Below, piece after piece: positions 14,028 through 21,601 of a DNA stretch of 25,505 nucleotides. The stretch is from JAKSPM01 sp964450645. GTDB lineage: Bacteria; Bacillota; Clostridia; Oscillospirales; Oscillospiraceae. The position numbers were made by a program, and so were the translations under genes. The stretch is taken from positions 1 to 25,505 of the forward strand of contig CAYVEB010000024.1 of the NCBI GenBank assembly GCA_964450645.1. The letters are read 5' to 3'. The first letter of the stretch is position 1. The number at the start of each line of letters is the position of its first letter. Below the pieces are notes generated by a model. The model was not told where the DNA came from. It was given only the letters and a program-made list of their open reading frames with translations, and did not search any database.

Positions 14028-16535
14028 TTATGTGTCCGATTCCGTCTCTTCCTCTTGGGTGACGCGGGTGATGCTGACCACGCGGTTGCCCTCTGCGAGC
14101 CGCATCAGCTTCACGCCCATGGTCCCGCGCTTGTAGATATTCACGTCCGCAGCGGCCATGCGAATGATCACGCCGCCGGTCTCCACCAGCATCACGTCGT
14201 CGTGGTCGTCGACGATCACAATACCCGCGACCGCGCCCGTCTTTTCATTCACCGCATGGTTACGCAGGCCCTTTCCGCCGCGGCTCTGCGGGCCGCGCTC
14301 GCCTTGCTCGTTGCGTCGCATATACTCCACCATCTCCGAGCGCTTGCCGTAGCCGTTTTCTGTCACCGTCAGCAATTGCTTGCCCCAGGCGGCGATTTCC
14401 GCGCCAATAACCACGTCGCCTTCCTCCAGCTTGATTCCGCGCACGCCCACCGCGTCGCGCCCCATGGGACGCACGTCGTTTTCGTTGAAGCAGATTGCCA
14501 TCCCGTTGCGCGTGGCCAGGAACAGATCGTTGTTGCCGTCGGTCTTCATCACAGCGATCAGCTCGTCTCCCTCGTCGAGCGTCAGCGCGCGGATGCCTGC
14601 CTTGCGGGCCGTATTCAGCTGCTCCAGCTTCAGGCGCTTGACCGTTCCCTGGCGCGTCACCATCATCAAATAGGCGTCGCCCTTCAATTCCCTGGTGGGC
14701 AGCATTGCCGTAACCTTCTCGCCCGGCTCCAGCGGCAGCACGTTGACAATGGCGACGCCTCTGGCAGCGCGGCCGGCCTCCGGAATGCGGTAGCCCTTGA
14801 TCCGGTGTACCTTGCCCAGGTTCGTAAAGAACAGAATATAGTCGTGGGAGGACGCGCTGAACAGATTGCGGACAAAGTCTTCCTCTTTCAGATTCTGCCC
14901 GGTCACGCCGCGTCCGCCGCGCTTCTGGCTGCGGTAGCTGTCCACAGGCATCCGCTTGATATATCCGGTGTTCGACAGGGTATAGCAGCACTCCTCCTCC
15001 TCGATCAGATCCTCAATGTCGATCTCGTCTTCCACGTCCTGGATCTGCGTGATGCGCTCGTCACCGTACTGATCGCGGATCGCCGTCAACTCCTCCTTCA
15101 AAACGCTCTTGCGCAGCTCCGGATCGCTGAGAAGGCGCTCGTAATAGGCGATTTTTTCCTCTAACTCCTGGTACTCTTTTTCCAGCTTTTCCTTTTCCAG
15201 CCCCTGCAGGCGCCGCAGCTGCATATCCAGAATTGCCTTTGCCTGCACCTCGCTGAGGGAAAAGCGCGTCATTAAATTTTGCTGGGCGTCGTCATAGGAG
15301 CTGCGGATGATGCGGATGACCTCGTCGATGTTCTCCTCGGCAATCAGCAGACCCTCCAGCAGATGCGCCCGCTCCCGCGCCTTGCGCAGATCGTAGCGCG
15401 TACGGCGGACGATGATCTCCTCCTGGTGGGCCAGGTATTCGTCGATCATGTGCCGCAGGGACAAAATGCGCGGCTGGGTCTGGTCGTTGACCAGGGCCAG
15501 CATGATAATGCCGAACGTGGTCTGCAACTGCGTCTGGGCAAACAGCCGGTTGAGCACCACCTGTGCGTTGGCGTCCTTTTTCAACTCGATGACGATGCGC
15601 ATCCCGTTGCGGTCGGTTTCGTCACGCAGGTCGGAGATCCCCTCCAGCCGCTTTTCCCGCACCTGGTCTGCGATGCTGGCAATCAGCATCCGCTTGTTGA
15701 CCTGGTAGGGCAGCTCCGTCACAATGATCCGCACGCGGTTCTGGCCAAATTCCTCAAACTCTGTTCTGGCGCGGACGCAGATCTTGCCGCGTCCCGTGCT
15801 GTAGGCGGCGCGGATCCCGCTGCGGCCCATGATGATGCCCCGGGTGGGAAAATCCGGGCCCTGGATGTACTGCATCAGGTCGGACAAGGTCGCCTCCGGG
15901 TCGTCCAGGACGCAGATGCATGCGTCAATGACCTCCCGCAGATTGTGCGGCGGAATGTTCGTCGCCATGCCCACAGCGATACCCGACGAGCCGTTGACCA
16001 ATAAGTTGGGGAAACGGGACGGCAGTACACGCGGCTCTTTGCGCGATTCGTCGAAATTGGGATCCCAGTTGACCGTCTCTTTCTCCAAGTCCCGCAGCAT
16101 CTCGTTGCAGAGCTTGGACATTCTGGCCTCGGTGTAGCGGTAAGCCGCGGGCGGATCGCCATCGACGGAACCGAAGTTGCCGTGCCCGTCGATCAGGGGA
16201 TAGCGCATGGAGAAATCCTGCGCCATGCGCACCATTGCGTCGTAGACCGACGCGTCGCCATGGGGATGGTACCGTCCGAGTACGTCGCCCACGCAAGTGG
16301 CGGATTTTTTATAGGGTTTGTCAGAGGTCAAATTGTCCTCATACATTGCGTACAAAATGCGGCGGTGTACCGGCTTCAGGCCGTCGCGCACATCCGGCAG
16401 CGCACGCCCGACGATGACGGACATGGCATAGTCAATATACGAAGACTTCATCTCCTCGACCAACTCCGATTCGCGGATAGTCTGGTTGGGGAAGGTAATA
16501 TCCTCCGGTTTGTAGTCCTTGTTCTTGTGTGCCAT
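14028..16535 (-). CDS. gyrA: DNA gyrase subunit A
   Basis: GyrA is the cleaving and religating subunit of DNA gyrase and works as an A2B2 complex with GyrB to add negative supercoils. The catalytic tyrosine is Y134 in YRYTEARM. The quinolone-determining segment reads HPHGDASVYDAMVRM (90-104), so the residue matching E. coli Ser83 is Ala95 while the Asp87 equivalent (D99) is kept. The gyrA box appears as QKRGGRG at about residue 535, opening the C-terminal wrapping domain, which marks it as gyrase rather than topoisomerase IV. It is 835 residues long with a short acidic tail. It follows gyrB by 19 bases, with CGGAG upstream of the ATG. Confidence 0.98.
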   Translation of the reverse strand: MAHKNKDYKPEDITFPNQTIRESELVEEMKSSYIDYAMSVIVGRALPDVRDGLKPVHRRILYAMYEDNLTSDKPYKKSATCVGDVLGRYHPHGDASVYDAMVRMAQDFSMRYPLIDGHGNFGSVDGDPPAAYRYTEARMSKLCNEMLRDLEKETVNWDPNFDESRKEPRVLPSRFPNLLVNGSSGIAVGMATNIPPHNLREVIDACICVLDDPEATLSDLMQYIQGPDFPTRGIIMGRSGIRAAYSTGRGKICVRARTEFEEFGQNRVRIIVTELPYQVNKRMLIASIADQVREKRLEGISDLRDETDRNGMRIVIELKKDANAQVVLNRLFAQTQLQTTFGIIMLALVNDQTQPRILSLRHMIDEYLAHQEEIIVRRTRYDLRKARERAHLLEGLLIAEENIDEVIRIIRSSYDDAQQNLMTRFSLSEVQAKAILDMQLRRLQGLEKEKLEKEYQELEEKIAYYERLLSDPELRKSVLKEELTAIRDQYGDERITQIQDVEDEIDIEDLIEEEECCYTLSNTGYIKRMPVDSYRSQKRGGRGVTGQNLKEEDFVRNLFSASSHDYILFFTNLGKVHRIKGYRIPEAGRAARGVAIVNVLPLEPGEKVTAMLPTRELKGDAYLMMVTRQGTVKRLKLEQLNTARKAGIRALTLDEGDELIAVMKTDGNNDLFLATRNGMAICFNENDVRPMGRDAVGVRGIKLEEGDVVIGAEIAAWGKQLLTVTENGYGKRSEMVEYMRRNEQGERGPQSRGGKGLRNHAVNEKTGAVAGIVIVDDHDDVMLVETGGVIIRMAAADVNIYKRGTMGVKLMRLAEGNRVVSITRVTQEEETESDT

Positions 16536-16554
16536 TTAAAATTACTCCGTTACC

Positions 16555-18486
16555 TTAGATGTCCAGATTGACCACGTATTTGGCGTTTTCCTCGATGAAT
16601 TCCTTACGCGGCTCCACATCCTCGCCCATGAGAACGGTGAAGATCTGGTCGGCGGCGATGGCGTCGTCCAGGGTGATGCGCCGCAGCGTCCGGCGCTCAG
16701 GATCCATGGTGGTCTCCCAAAGCTCGTGGGGATTCATCTCGCCCAGGCCCTTAAAGCGGGAGATATCGATTTTGGCATTGGGATTGTCGCCCCGCATTTC
16801 CGCCGAGACCTGATCGCGCTGCTCGTCGGAGAAGGCCACGCGCGTGGTCTTGCCGCGGGTCAGCTTATACAGCGGCGGCACGGCGGAGTAGACATAGCCC
16901 CGCTCGATCAGCGGCCGCATGAAGCGGAAAAAGAACGTTAAAAGCAGCGTGCGGATGTGGGCGCCGTCCACGTCGGCATCGGCCATAATGACTACCTTGT
17001 GGTAGCGCAGTTTTTCCAGATTAAATTCGTCGCCGATGCCCGCGCCCAGCGCCGTGATCACAGGCTGCAGCTTGTCATTTCCGTATACCTTGTCGGTTCT
17101 GGCCTTTTCCACGTTGAGCATCTTTCCCCACAGGGGCAAAATTGCCTGGAAGCGGGAATCCCGCCCCTGGGTGGCGGAGCCGCCGGCCGAGTCGCCCTCG
17201 ACGATGTAGATTTCCGTCAGCGCCGGGTCACGCTCGTTGCAGTCGCGCAGCTTGTCTGGCATCTGGCCGGACTCTAAGCCGGTCTTTCGCCGGATCGACT
17301 CCTTGGCCTTTCTGGCCGCCTCCCGCGCCCGGTTGGCCATCAGTGCCTTTTCCAGAATCACCTTGGCGACGGCCGGGTTTTCCTCAAAAAATTCCGAAAG
17401 CTGCTGGGTGACTATGCCGCTGACAAGCGTGCGGATGTAGGCGTTGCCCAGCTTCGCCTTGGTCTGGCCCTCAAACTGGGCCTCGGTCAGCTTCACGCTG
17501 ATAATTGCCGTAATGCCCTCCCGGCAGTCCTCTCCGGAAATCTTGTCGTCGCTCTTGATGAGGTTCTTTTTCTGCCCGTAGGCGTTGATCACATTGGTCA
17601 GGGCGCGCTTGAAACCCTCCTCGTGCATTCCGCCCTCGGCGGTGTGGATGTTGTTGGCGAAGGACACGATAGTTTCATTGTAGGAATCGTTATATTGAAT
17701 GGCAATCTCCGCCGTGGCGTCGTCTTTGCTGCCGGACATATAGATCACCCGGCTGTGCAGCGGCGTTTTGTGGCGGTTATACCACTTGGCAAATTCCCGG
17801 ATGCCGCCCTCATAGCACATGGCGTCGCGCTTTTCCTGGCCTAGCCGGGCGTCTGCGATGGTAATTTTAAGACCGGCGGTCAAAAACGCCTGCTGACGCA
17901 TATGGTTGCGGAGTGTCTCATAGTCATATTCCAGCGTTTCAAACATCTGCGGATCCGGCTTGAATGTGACGCGGGTGCCATGCCGGTCGGTCGTGCCGAT
18001 AATTTTCATCTCCTGGGTGATTTCGCCGCGCGAGAATTTCATCTGGTAGACGTGGCCGTCGCGGGACACTTCCACCTCCAGCCATTCGGACAGCGCGTTG
18101 ACGACCGACGCGCCCACGCCGTGCAGTCCGCCGGATACCTTATAGCCGCTGCCGCCGAATTTTCCGCCGGCGTGCAGAACCGTATATACCACTTCCAGCG
18201 CCGGCCGTCCGGTCTGGGGTTGGATGTCCACGGGGATCCCACGGCCGTCGTCCGCCACGGTGATGGTATTGCCGGGATTGATGGTCACCTCGATATGTCG
18301 GCAGAATCCGGCCAGTGCCTCGTCGATGGCGTTGTCCACGATCTCATAGACGAGATGGTGCAGGCCGCTGGCGGACGTGGAGCCGATATACATACCCGGC
18401 CGTTTCCGTACCGCCTCCAGCCCCTCCAGGACTTGAATTTGACTGGCGTCGTATTCTGGGATGGATTGATTCATTTCTTCAAGCAT
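16555..18486 (-). CDS. gyrB: DNA gyrase subunit B
   Basis: GyrB is the ATPase subunit of gyrase. The GHKL ATP site shows EIVDNAIDEALAG (about 48-60), DDGRGIPV and GGLHGVGASVVNALS. The TOPRIM domain shows YIVEGDSAGGSA with the catalytic Glu, and MADADVDGAHIRTLL with the metal-binding aspartates. The C-terminal QRFKGLGEMN-like motif appears as SRFKGLGEMNPHELW. At 643 residues it is the short Gram-positive form without the proteobacterial insert. The first ATG was chosen because AAGGAG lies 7 bases upstream; a second ATG four codons later is also possible. It overlaps the remB stop by 8 bases. Confidence 0.98.
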   Translation of the reverse strand: MLEEMNQSIPEYDASQIQVLEGLEAVRKRPGMYIGSTSASGLHHLVYEIVDNAIDEALAGFCRHIEVTINPGNTITVADDGRGIPVDIQPQTGRPALEVVYTVLHAGGKFGGSGYKVSGGLHGVGASVVNALSEWLEVEVSRDGHVYQMKFSRGEITQEMKIIGTTDRHGTRVTFKPDPQMFETLEYDYETLRNHMRQQAFLTAGLKITIADARLGQEKRDAMCYEGGIREFAKWYNRHKTPLHSRVIYMSGSKDDATAEIAIQYNDSYNETIVSFANNIHTAEGGMHEEGFKRALTNVINAYGQKKNLIKSDDKISGEDCREGITAIISVKLTEAQFEGQTKAKLGNAYIRTLVSGIVTQQLSEFFEENPAVAKVILEKALMANRAREAARKAKESIRRKTGLESGQMPDKLRDCNERDPALTEIYIVEGDSAGGSATQGRDSRFQAILPLWGKMLNVEKARTDKVYGNDKLQPVITALGAGIGDEFNLEKLRYHKVVIMADADVDGAHIRTLLLTFFFRFMRPLIERGYVYSAVPPLYKLTRGKTTRVAFSDEQRDQVSAEMRGDNPNAKIDISRFKGLGEMNPHELWETTMDPERRTLRRITLDDAIAADQIFTVLMGEDVEPRKEFIEENAKYVVNLDI

Positions 18487-18751
18487 GTGATAACTCCTTC
18501 AATTTTCCAAAATGGCGCTTTTCCACCGTCGCAACGCTGAACTGGGTCAGATACACCCGATCCATGCCAAACTCCCGCGTCAGCAAAAATGTCTTGGGCA
18601 GATCCTCTGTGGCGCTGACCACGGCGCCCTGCTTTTCTGCGTTGGTTAAAAAATTACGCGTGTGGCGGGAGTAGGTGGTGTTATCCAGATCAAAAATCCC
18701 TACGATACTCGTGTCCCGCACGGCCATATCGCCGCCAATGGAAAGATACAT
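18479..18751 (-). CDS. remB: RemB-like DUF370 protein
   Basis: This 90-residue protein belongs to the DUF370 family that contains the Bacillus biofilm-matrix regulators RemA and RemB. In RemA the protein binds DNA at repeated sites and activates matrix genes. The family core is seen as MYLSIGGDMAVRDTSIVGIF followed by FLTNAEKQGAVVSATEDLPK and SFVL/VYLTQFS-type strands. Its place between recF and gyrB is exactly that of remB (yaaB) in Bacillus, which supports the name more than the sequence does. The ATG follows the stop of the 48-codon ORF with no gap, and its own stop overlaps gyrB by 8 bases. DNA binding is inferred from the family. Confidence 0.88.
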   Translation of the reverse strand: MYLSIGGDMAVRDTSIVGIFDLDNTTYSRHTRNFLTNAEKQGAVVSATEDLPKTFLLTREFGMDRVYLTQFSVATVEKRHFGKLKELSHA

Positions 18752-18898
18752 TCAAAATGCTCCCAACAAAAACAGTAAAATCAGGCAGATCACAATCAGA
18801 CACGCCGCGAAGACGGCCAGGCGCAGCCAGCGGCGCAGCCGCCGCTCGTGATTGCGCACGTCTTGCAGACGGCTTGATTTTCGGTTACTTGCTTTCAT
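18752..18898 (-). CDS. small membrane protein, 48 aa, between recF and remB
   Basis: This short gene fills the gap between recF and remB exactly. It starts with an ATGA overlap on the recF stop, and its TGA is followed directly by the remB ATG. GGAGG stands 7 bases before its ATG. The product begins MKASNRKSSRLQDVRNHERR, a strongly basic cytoplasmic-looking head of about 27 residues, and ends in one hydrophobic helix (about residues 27-48, LAVFAACLIVICLILLFLLG). The positive head before a single helix predicts a cytoplasmic N-terminus. It is too short for common gene finders. I do not recognise a family, and some clostridial origins are known to carry small unannotated ORFs here. Function unknown. 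Confidence 0.82.
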   Translation of the reverse strand: MKASNRKSSRLQDVRNHERRLRRWLRLAVFAACLIVICLILLFLLGAF

Positions 18899-20007
18899 GG
18901 CGTTTCCTCCAAAACGGTCCCGTTTTGAATCCGCAGAACCCGGCCGGAACTGGGGACGGCGTCCGGCTCGCAGCAGGTAATCAGCACTTGCCCCGTCTGA
19001 ATCTTGTTCAGGACAAAGTCTTTGCGCCCGGTGTCCAGCTCGGAGAGTACGTCGTCCAGCAGAAGAACCGGTTCCTCCCCGGTGTCGCGCCGCAGAAGCT
19101 CCCGCTCAGCCAGCTTTAAGGCAATAGCCGCCGTGCGCATTTGTCCCTGGGAGCCGAACGCGCGGATCGGTCTGTCGTCCAGATACACCTCAAAATCGTC
19201 CTTGTGCGGGCCGGACAGGCACTGTTGGGATTCCAGCTCCGCGCGGTAGTGCCCGCGCTGGTGCTCCGCCAGCTGGCCGTAAATTGTCTGGACCGGCGCC
19301 ATAGGATCGGTCACGGTGGAGACGGTCTGATAGGTGATGCGCATCGTCTCGCGCCCGCCGGAACACTCGGCGTGAAAACGGCTGGCCTCCTGCGCCAGCG
19401 CCTGCAAAAATTTTGCCCGGTACGTAATGATCACCGCGCCGATTTGCGCCATGCGCTCGTTAAACTCCGGCAGGACGTCCAATAATCGCGGCTGCCCGGC
19501 ACGGTCTTTTAAAATGCGGGCCTTTTGGTCCAGCAGACGCTGGTACTCGCTCAACGCCCGATCATAACCTGGACGCATCTGACCAAGCGCCGTATTGAGG
19601 AATTTCCGGCGGGCCGCCGCACCGGTCTTCAGAATCAGCAGATCCTCCGGGCAGAAAAGAACCGTCGTCAAAATTCCGGCGGCCTCCGCCGCCGTCTTCT
19701 TCCGAATTCCGGACACATATACCTGCCGTGGCCGCCTGCCCGCGAACAGAACTGTTTTCAGTTCCCACACGCGCGCTTCTTGCCGCACCTGGCAGTTGAG
19801 TTCCGCAAATTCCGCTCCAAAGCGAATCAGCTCCGCCTCCCTGCGCGTGCGGAAACTGCGGAGGGTGGAAAGGTACGCCACGGCCTCCAGCAAATTTGTC
19901 TTCCCCTGCGCGTTCTCTCCGGCAATCAGGTTGACACCGGGCGAAAACGACGCGGCGAGATGTGCGTAGTTGCGGAATGAAAAAAGCTCTAACCGGTCAA
20001 TTTGCAT
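18895..20007 (-). CDS. recF: DNA replication and repair protein RecF
   Basis: RecF is an SMC-like ATPase that, with RecO and RecR, loads RecA at single-strand gaps. The Walker A motif GENAQGKT is at 30-37 after FRNYAHL, the LSGPHKDDF signature precedes the Walker B/D-loop LLLDDVLSELD near residue 325, and FGSQGQMRTAAIALKLAE is the ABC-type signature region. The length of 370 residues is normal. The ATG has a weak ribosome binding site and lies 19 bases inside the end of yaaA, so it probably depends on translational coupling. Its stop overlaps the 48-codon ORF as ATGA. Confidence 0.97.
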   Translation of the reverse strand: MQIDRLELFSFRNYAHLAASFSPGVNLIAGENAQGKTNLLEAVAYLSTLRSFRTRREAELIRFGAEFAELNCQVRQEARVWELKTVLFAGRRPRQVYVSGIRKKTAAEAAGILTTVLFCPEDLLILKTGAAARRKFLNTALGQMRPGYDRALSEYQRLLDQKARILKDRAGQPRLLDVLPEFNERMAQIGAVIITYRAKFLQALAQEASRFHAECSGGRETMRITYQTVSTVTDPMAPVQTIYGQLAEHQRGHYRAELESQQCLSGPHKDDFEVYLDDRPIRAFGSQGQMRTAAIALKLAERELLRRDTGEEPVLLLDDVLSELDTGRKDFVLNKIQTGQVLITCCEPDAVPSSGRVLRIQNGTVLEETP

Positions 20008-20243
20008 GTGACTACATATACCGCCCCGTCCAAGCTTACCTGATCGCCGTTATATAGCTTTTTGCCACGCATGGTACATGTTTCCCCGTTGACCAGAACC
20101 TCGCTGTTCTGGATCAGGGTTTTCGCCATGCCGCCGGACGAACAGGCGTTGGCCAGCTTGAGCAGCGCTTCTAATTTAATAAATTCCGTGGAAATTTCCA
20201 CCGGCGTTTTATCCTTCAAAACGCGCCGGACCCGTACTTTCAT
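19989..20243 (-). CDS. yaaA: S4-domain RNA-binding protein YaaA
   Basis: This 84-residue protein consists mostly of one S4 RNA-binding fold, with the family string LKLANACSSGGMAKTLI, VLVNGE and RRGRKLYxGD, here as MRGKKLYNGDQV. Its place between dnaN and recF is that of yaaA (also called rlbA) in Bacillus, where it has been linked to ribosome assembly. The N-terminus is about 15 residues longer than the Bacillus protein, with a basic MKVRVRRVLKDK head. The start is supported by GGGGAG 7 bases upstream and by the 4-base gap to dnaN. The molecular target here is unknown. Confidence 0.9.
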   Translation of the reverse strand: MKVRVRRVLKDKTPVEISTEFIKLEALLKLANACSSGGMAKTLIQNSEVLVNGETCTMRGKKLYNGDQVSLDGAVYVVTCKLTG

Positions 20244-20247
20244 TGTA

Positions 20248-21360
20248 TCACTCCCCGGCCTTGAGCCGAACAGGCAAAATCATATAGGTAAAGTCGTGCG
20301 TCTCGTCGCAAGGCGTCAGGACGATGGGACTCAGCCCGTTGCTAAGTTCCATCGTGACCTTCTCTGTGGGGACGGCCCGCAGCGCTTCGAGTAGGTATCG
20401 GCAGTTAAAACCAATTTCCAGATCTTTTCCGTTCCCGGCGATAGCGCAACAGTCGAAGGCCGTGCCGATGGTAGTCACGGTTTGGAACTCGGCTTTGTTC
20501 GCGCCAAACACGCAGCGCACGGGACTTTTAATCTTTTCCGAGACAACCAGTCCCACGCGTTCGATGGAATCTGTCAAATTTTCCACATTTCCCGTGAGTA
20601 CAATGGGGTTGTTCGTGGGAACAACCCTGCGCCAATCCAGGAATTCTCCCTCCAAAATACGGCAGACCAGCGTCGCGTCGCCGATTTCAAACAAAATGTG
20701 CTTTTTGCCAAGATAAAATGTGGCCAGTTCGTCGGTTTCCTGCAGAATCTTTTCCGCCTCCCGCAGGGCCGCCGCCGGAACAACGAATTTCATCGTCCTT
20801 CCGATCGGCGATTCGGGGTGATACGTCCGCCGGGCGAGCCGGAAACCGTCCAGCGCCACTACTGTAACGCGCTCGTCCTCTACCTCAAATAGACAGCCGG
20901 TATGAATCGGTCTTGTCTGGTCGTCGGACACGGCGAACAATGTGCCGGAGATCATCTCCCGCAGTTCCCGCTGGGGAAGGCTCACGCCCTTTTCCGATTC
21001 GACGTCCGGCAGTTCTGGGTAGTCGTCGGCGCTCATGGCCGTGATGGTAAACGACGCGATTCCGCTTTTAATTTTGACCTTGAGATTTTGGTCGACTTGA
21101 ATACTGACCATTTCATCCGGCAGCTTGCGGATAATGTCGAAGAACAGTCTGGCGGGAAATACGTACGCGCCAGGTTCCGAAATCTGCGCGTCCGTGCGGA
21201 CGGTGATCCCTGTCTCCAAATTATATCCAGTCAAGAACAAATGCAGACCTGCCTTGACATGAATGCCCTCTAACGCGGTAATGGCGTTTTTCGCCGCCAC
21301 TGTCCGTGAGGCCACAGAGATCGCGGAAACCAACAGTGCTTTTTCACAGGTAAACTTCAT
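20248..21360 (-). CDS. dnaN: DNA polymerase III beta sliding clamp
   Basis: DnaN forms the dimeric ring that tethers DNA polymerase III and other partners to DNA. The protein has the three repeated clamp domains over 370 residues, opening MKFTCEKALLVSAISVASRTVAAKNA-type sequence and ending in the conserved MILPVRL motif near the hydrophobic partner-binding pocket. Its ATG is preceded by AAAGAGGA. It lies across oriC from dnaA, with an AT-rich stretch and a short hairpin in its leader, and it begins the chain yaaA-recF-48 aa ORF-remB-gyrB-gyrA. I saw no convincing separate promoter in the origin, so it may be read from dnaA or from a weak site there. Confidence 0.97.
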   Translation of the reverse strand: MKFTCEKALLVSAISVASRTVAAKNAITALEGIHVKAGLHLFLTGYNLETGITVRTDAQISEPGAYVFPARLFFDIIRKLPDEMVSIQVDQNLKVKIKSGIASFTITAMSADDYPELPDVESEKGVSLPQRELREMISGTLFAVSDDQTRPIHTGCLFEVEDERVTVVALDGFRLARRTYHPESPIGRTMKFVVPAAALREAEKILQETDELATFYLGKKHILFEIGDATLVCRILEGEFLDWRRVVPTNNPIVLTGNVENLTDSIERVGLVVSEKIKSPVRCVFGANKAEFQTVTTIGTAFDCCAIAGNGKDLEIGFNCRYLLEALRAVPTEKVTMELSNGLSPIVLTPCDETHDFTYMILPVRLKAGE

Positions 21361-21380
21361 ATTTGTTCCTCTTTTTTTCT

Positions 21381-21403
21381 AAAGATTTCTGAAAGAAATC
21401 TTT
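21381..21403. repeat. 9-bp inverted repeat in the AT-rich part of oriC
   Basis: AAAGATTTC (21381-21389) and GAAATCTTT (21395-21403) are perfectly complementary with a TGAAA loop. The repeat lies in the dnaN leader within the AT-rich unwinding region. Transcribed toward dnaN it would form a weak hairpin just before the ribosome binding site. Confidence 0.6.
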
Positions 21404-21419
21404 TAATCTTATCTTTTTG

Positions 21420-21448
21420 TAGTAACAGTAGTAGTAGAGCGATCCACA
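21420..21448 (+). promoter_or_regulatory. DnaA-trio unwinding element (BUS-like) next to a DnaA box
   Basis: Six in-phase triplets TAG, TAA, CAG, TAG, TAG, TAG occupy 21420-21437, followed by AGC and the box-like CGATCCACA (21440-21448). The AT-rich stretch lies on the far side, toward dnaN. This is the order box, short GC spacer, trios, AT-rich DNA described for the Bacillus basal unwinding system, where DnaA extends from the box along the trios to open the strands. Five of six triplets fit the G/A-A-T/A rule read 3' to 5'. Confidence 0.75.
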
Positions 21449-21488
21449 TGTGAAAAAGTGGTTTAAAGCCTTGCAAACGTTGGATTAT

Positions 21489-21497
21489 TTATCCACA
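21489..21497 (+). promoter_or_regulatory. perfect DnaA box TTATCCACA
   Basis: This nine-base site matches the DnaA box consensus exactly. It lies about 40 bases from the trio-associated box, between it and the cluster of weaker boxes near dnaA. Confidence 0.9.
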
Positions 21498-21601
21498 TTT
21501 CCCATATGAAGTTATCCCCGTTGTGCACAGGGGATTGGGGGAAAACCGGTTTTTCACAGTCCATTCATCCACAATCCACAGGCTCTGTGAAAAGAATTTT
21601 A

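Larger units (their letters stand above)
21361..21601. other. chromosomal replication origin (oriC) between dnaA and dnaN
   Basis: This 241-base gap carries the expected origin elements. DnaA boxes on the plus strand are a perfect TTATCCACA (21489-21497), TCATCCACA (21565-21573), CAATCCACA (21572-21580, sharing two bases with the last), CGATCCACA (21440-21448), TTATCCCCG (21512-21520), TTGTGCACA (21521-21529) and TTTTTCACA (21550-21558). All but the first have one or two mismatches. A minus-strand box-like TGTGAAAAA lies at 21449-21457. The dnaN-proximal 21361-21419 is visibly AT-rich and is the likely unwinding site. No comparable boxes were seen upstream of dnaA, so the origin looks single rather than split. 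Confidence 0.9.
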
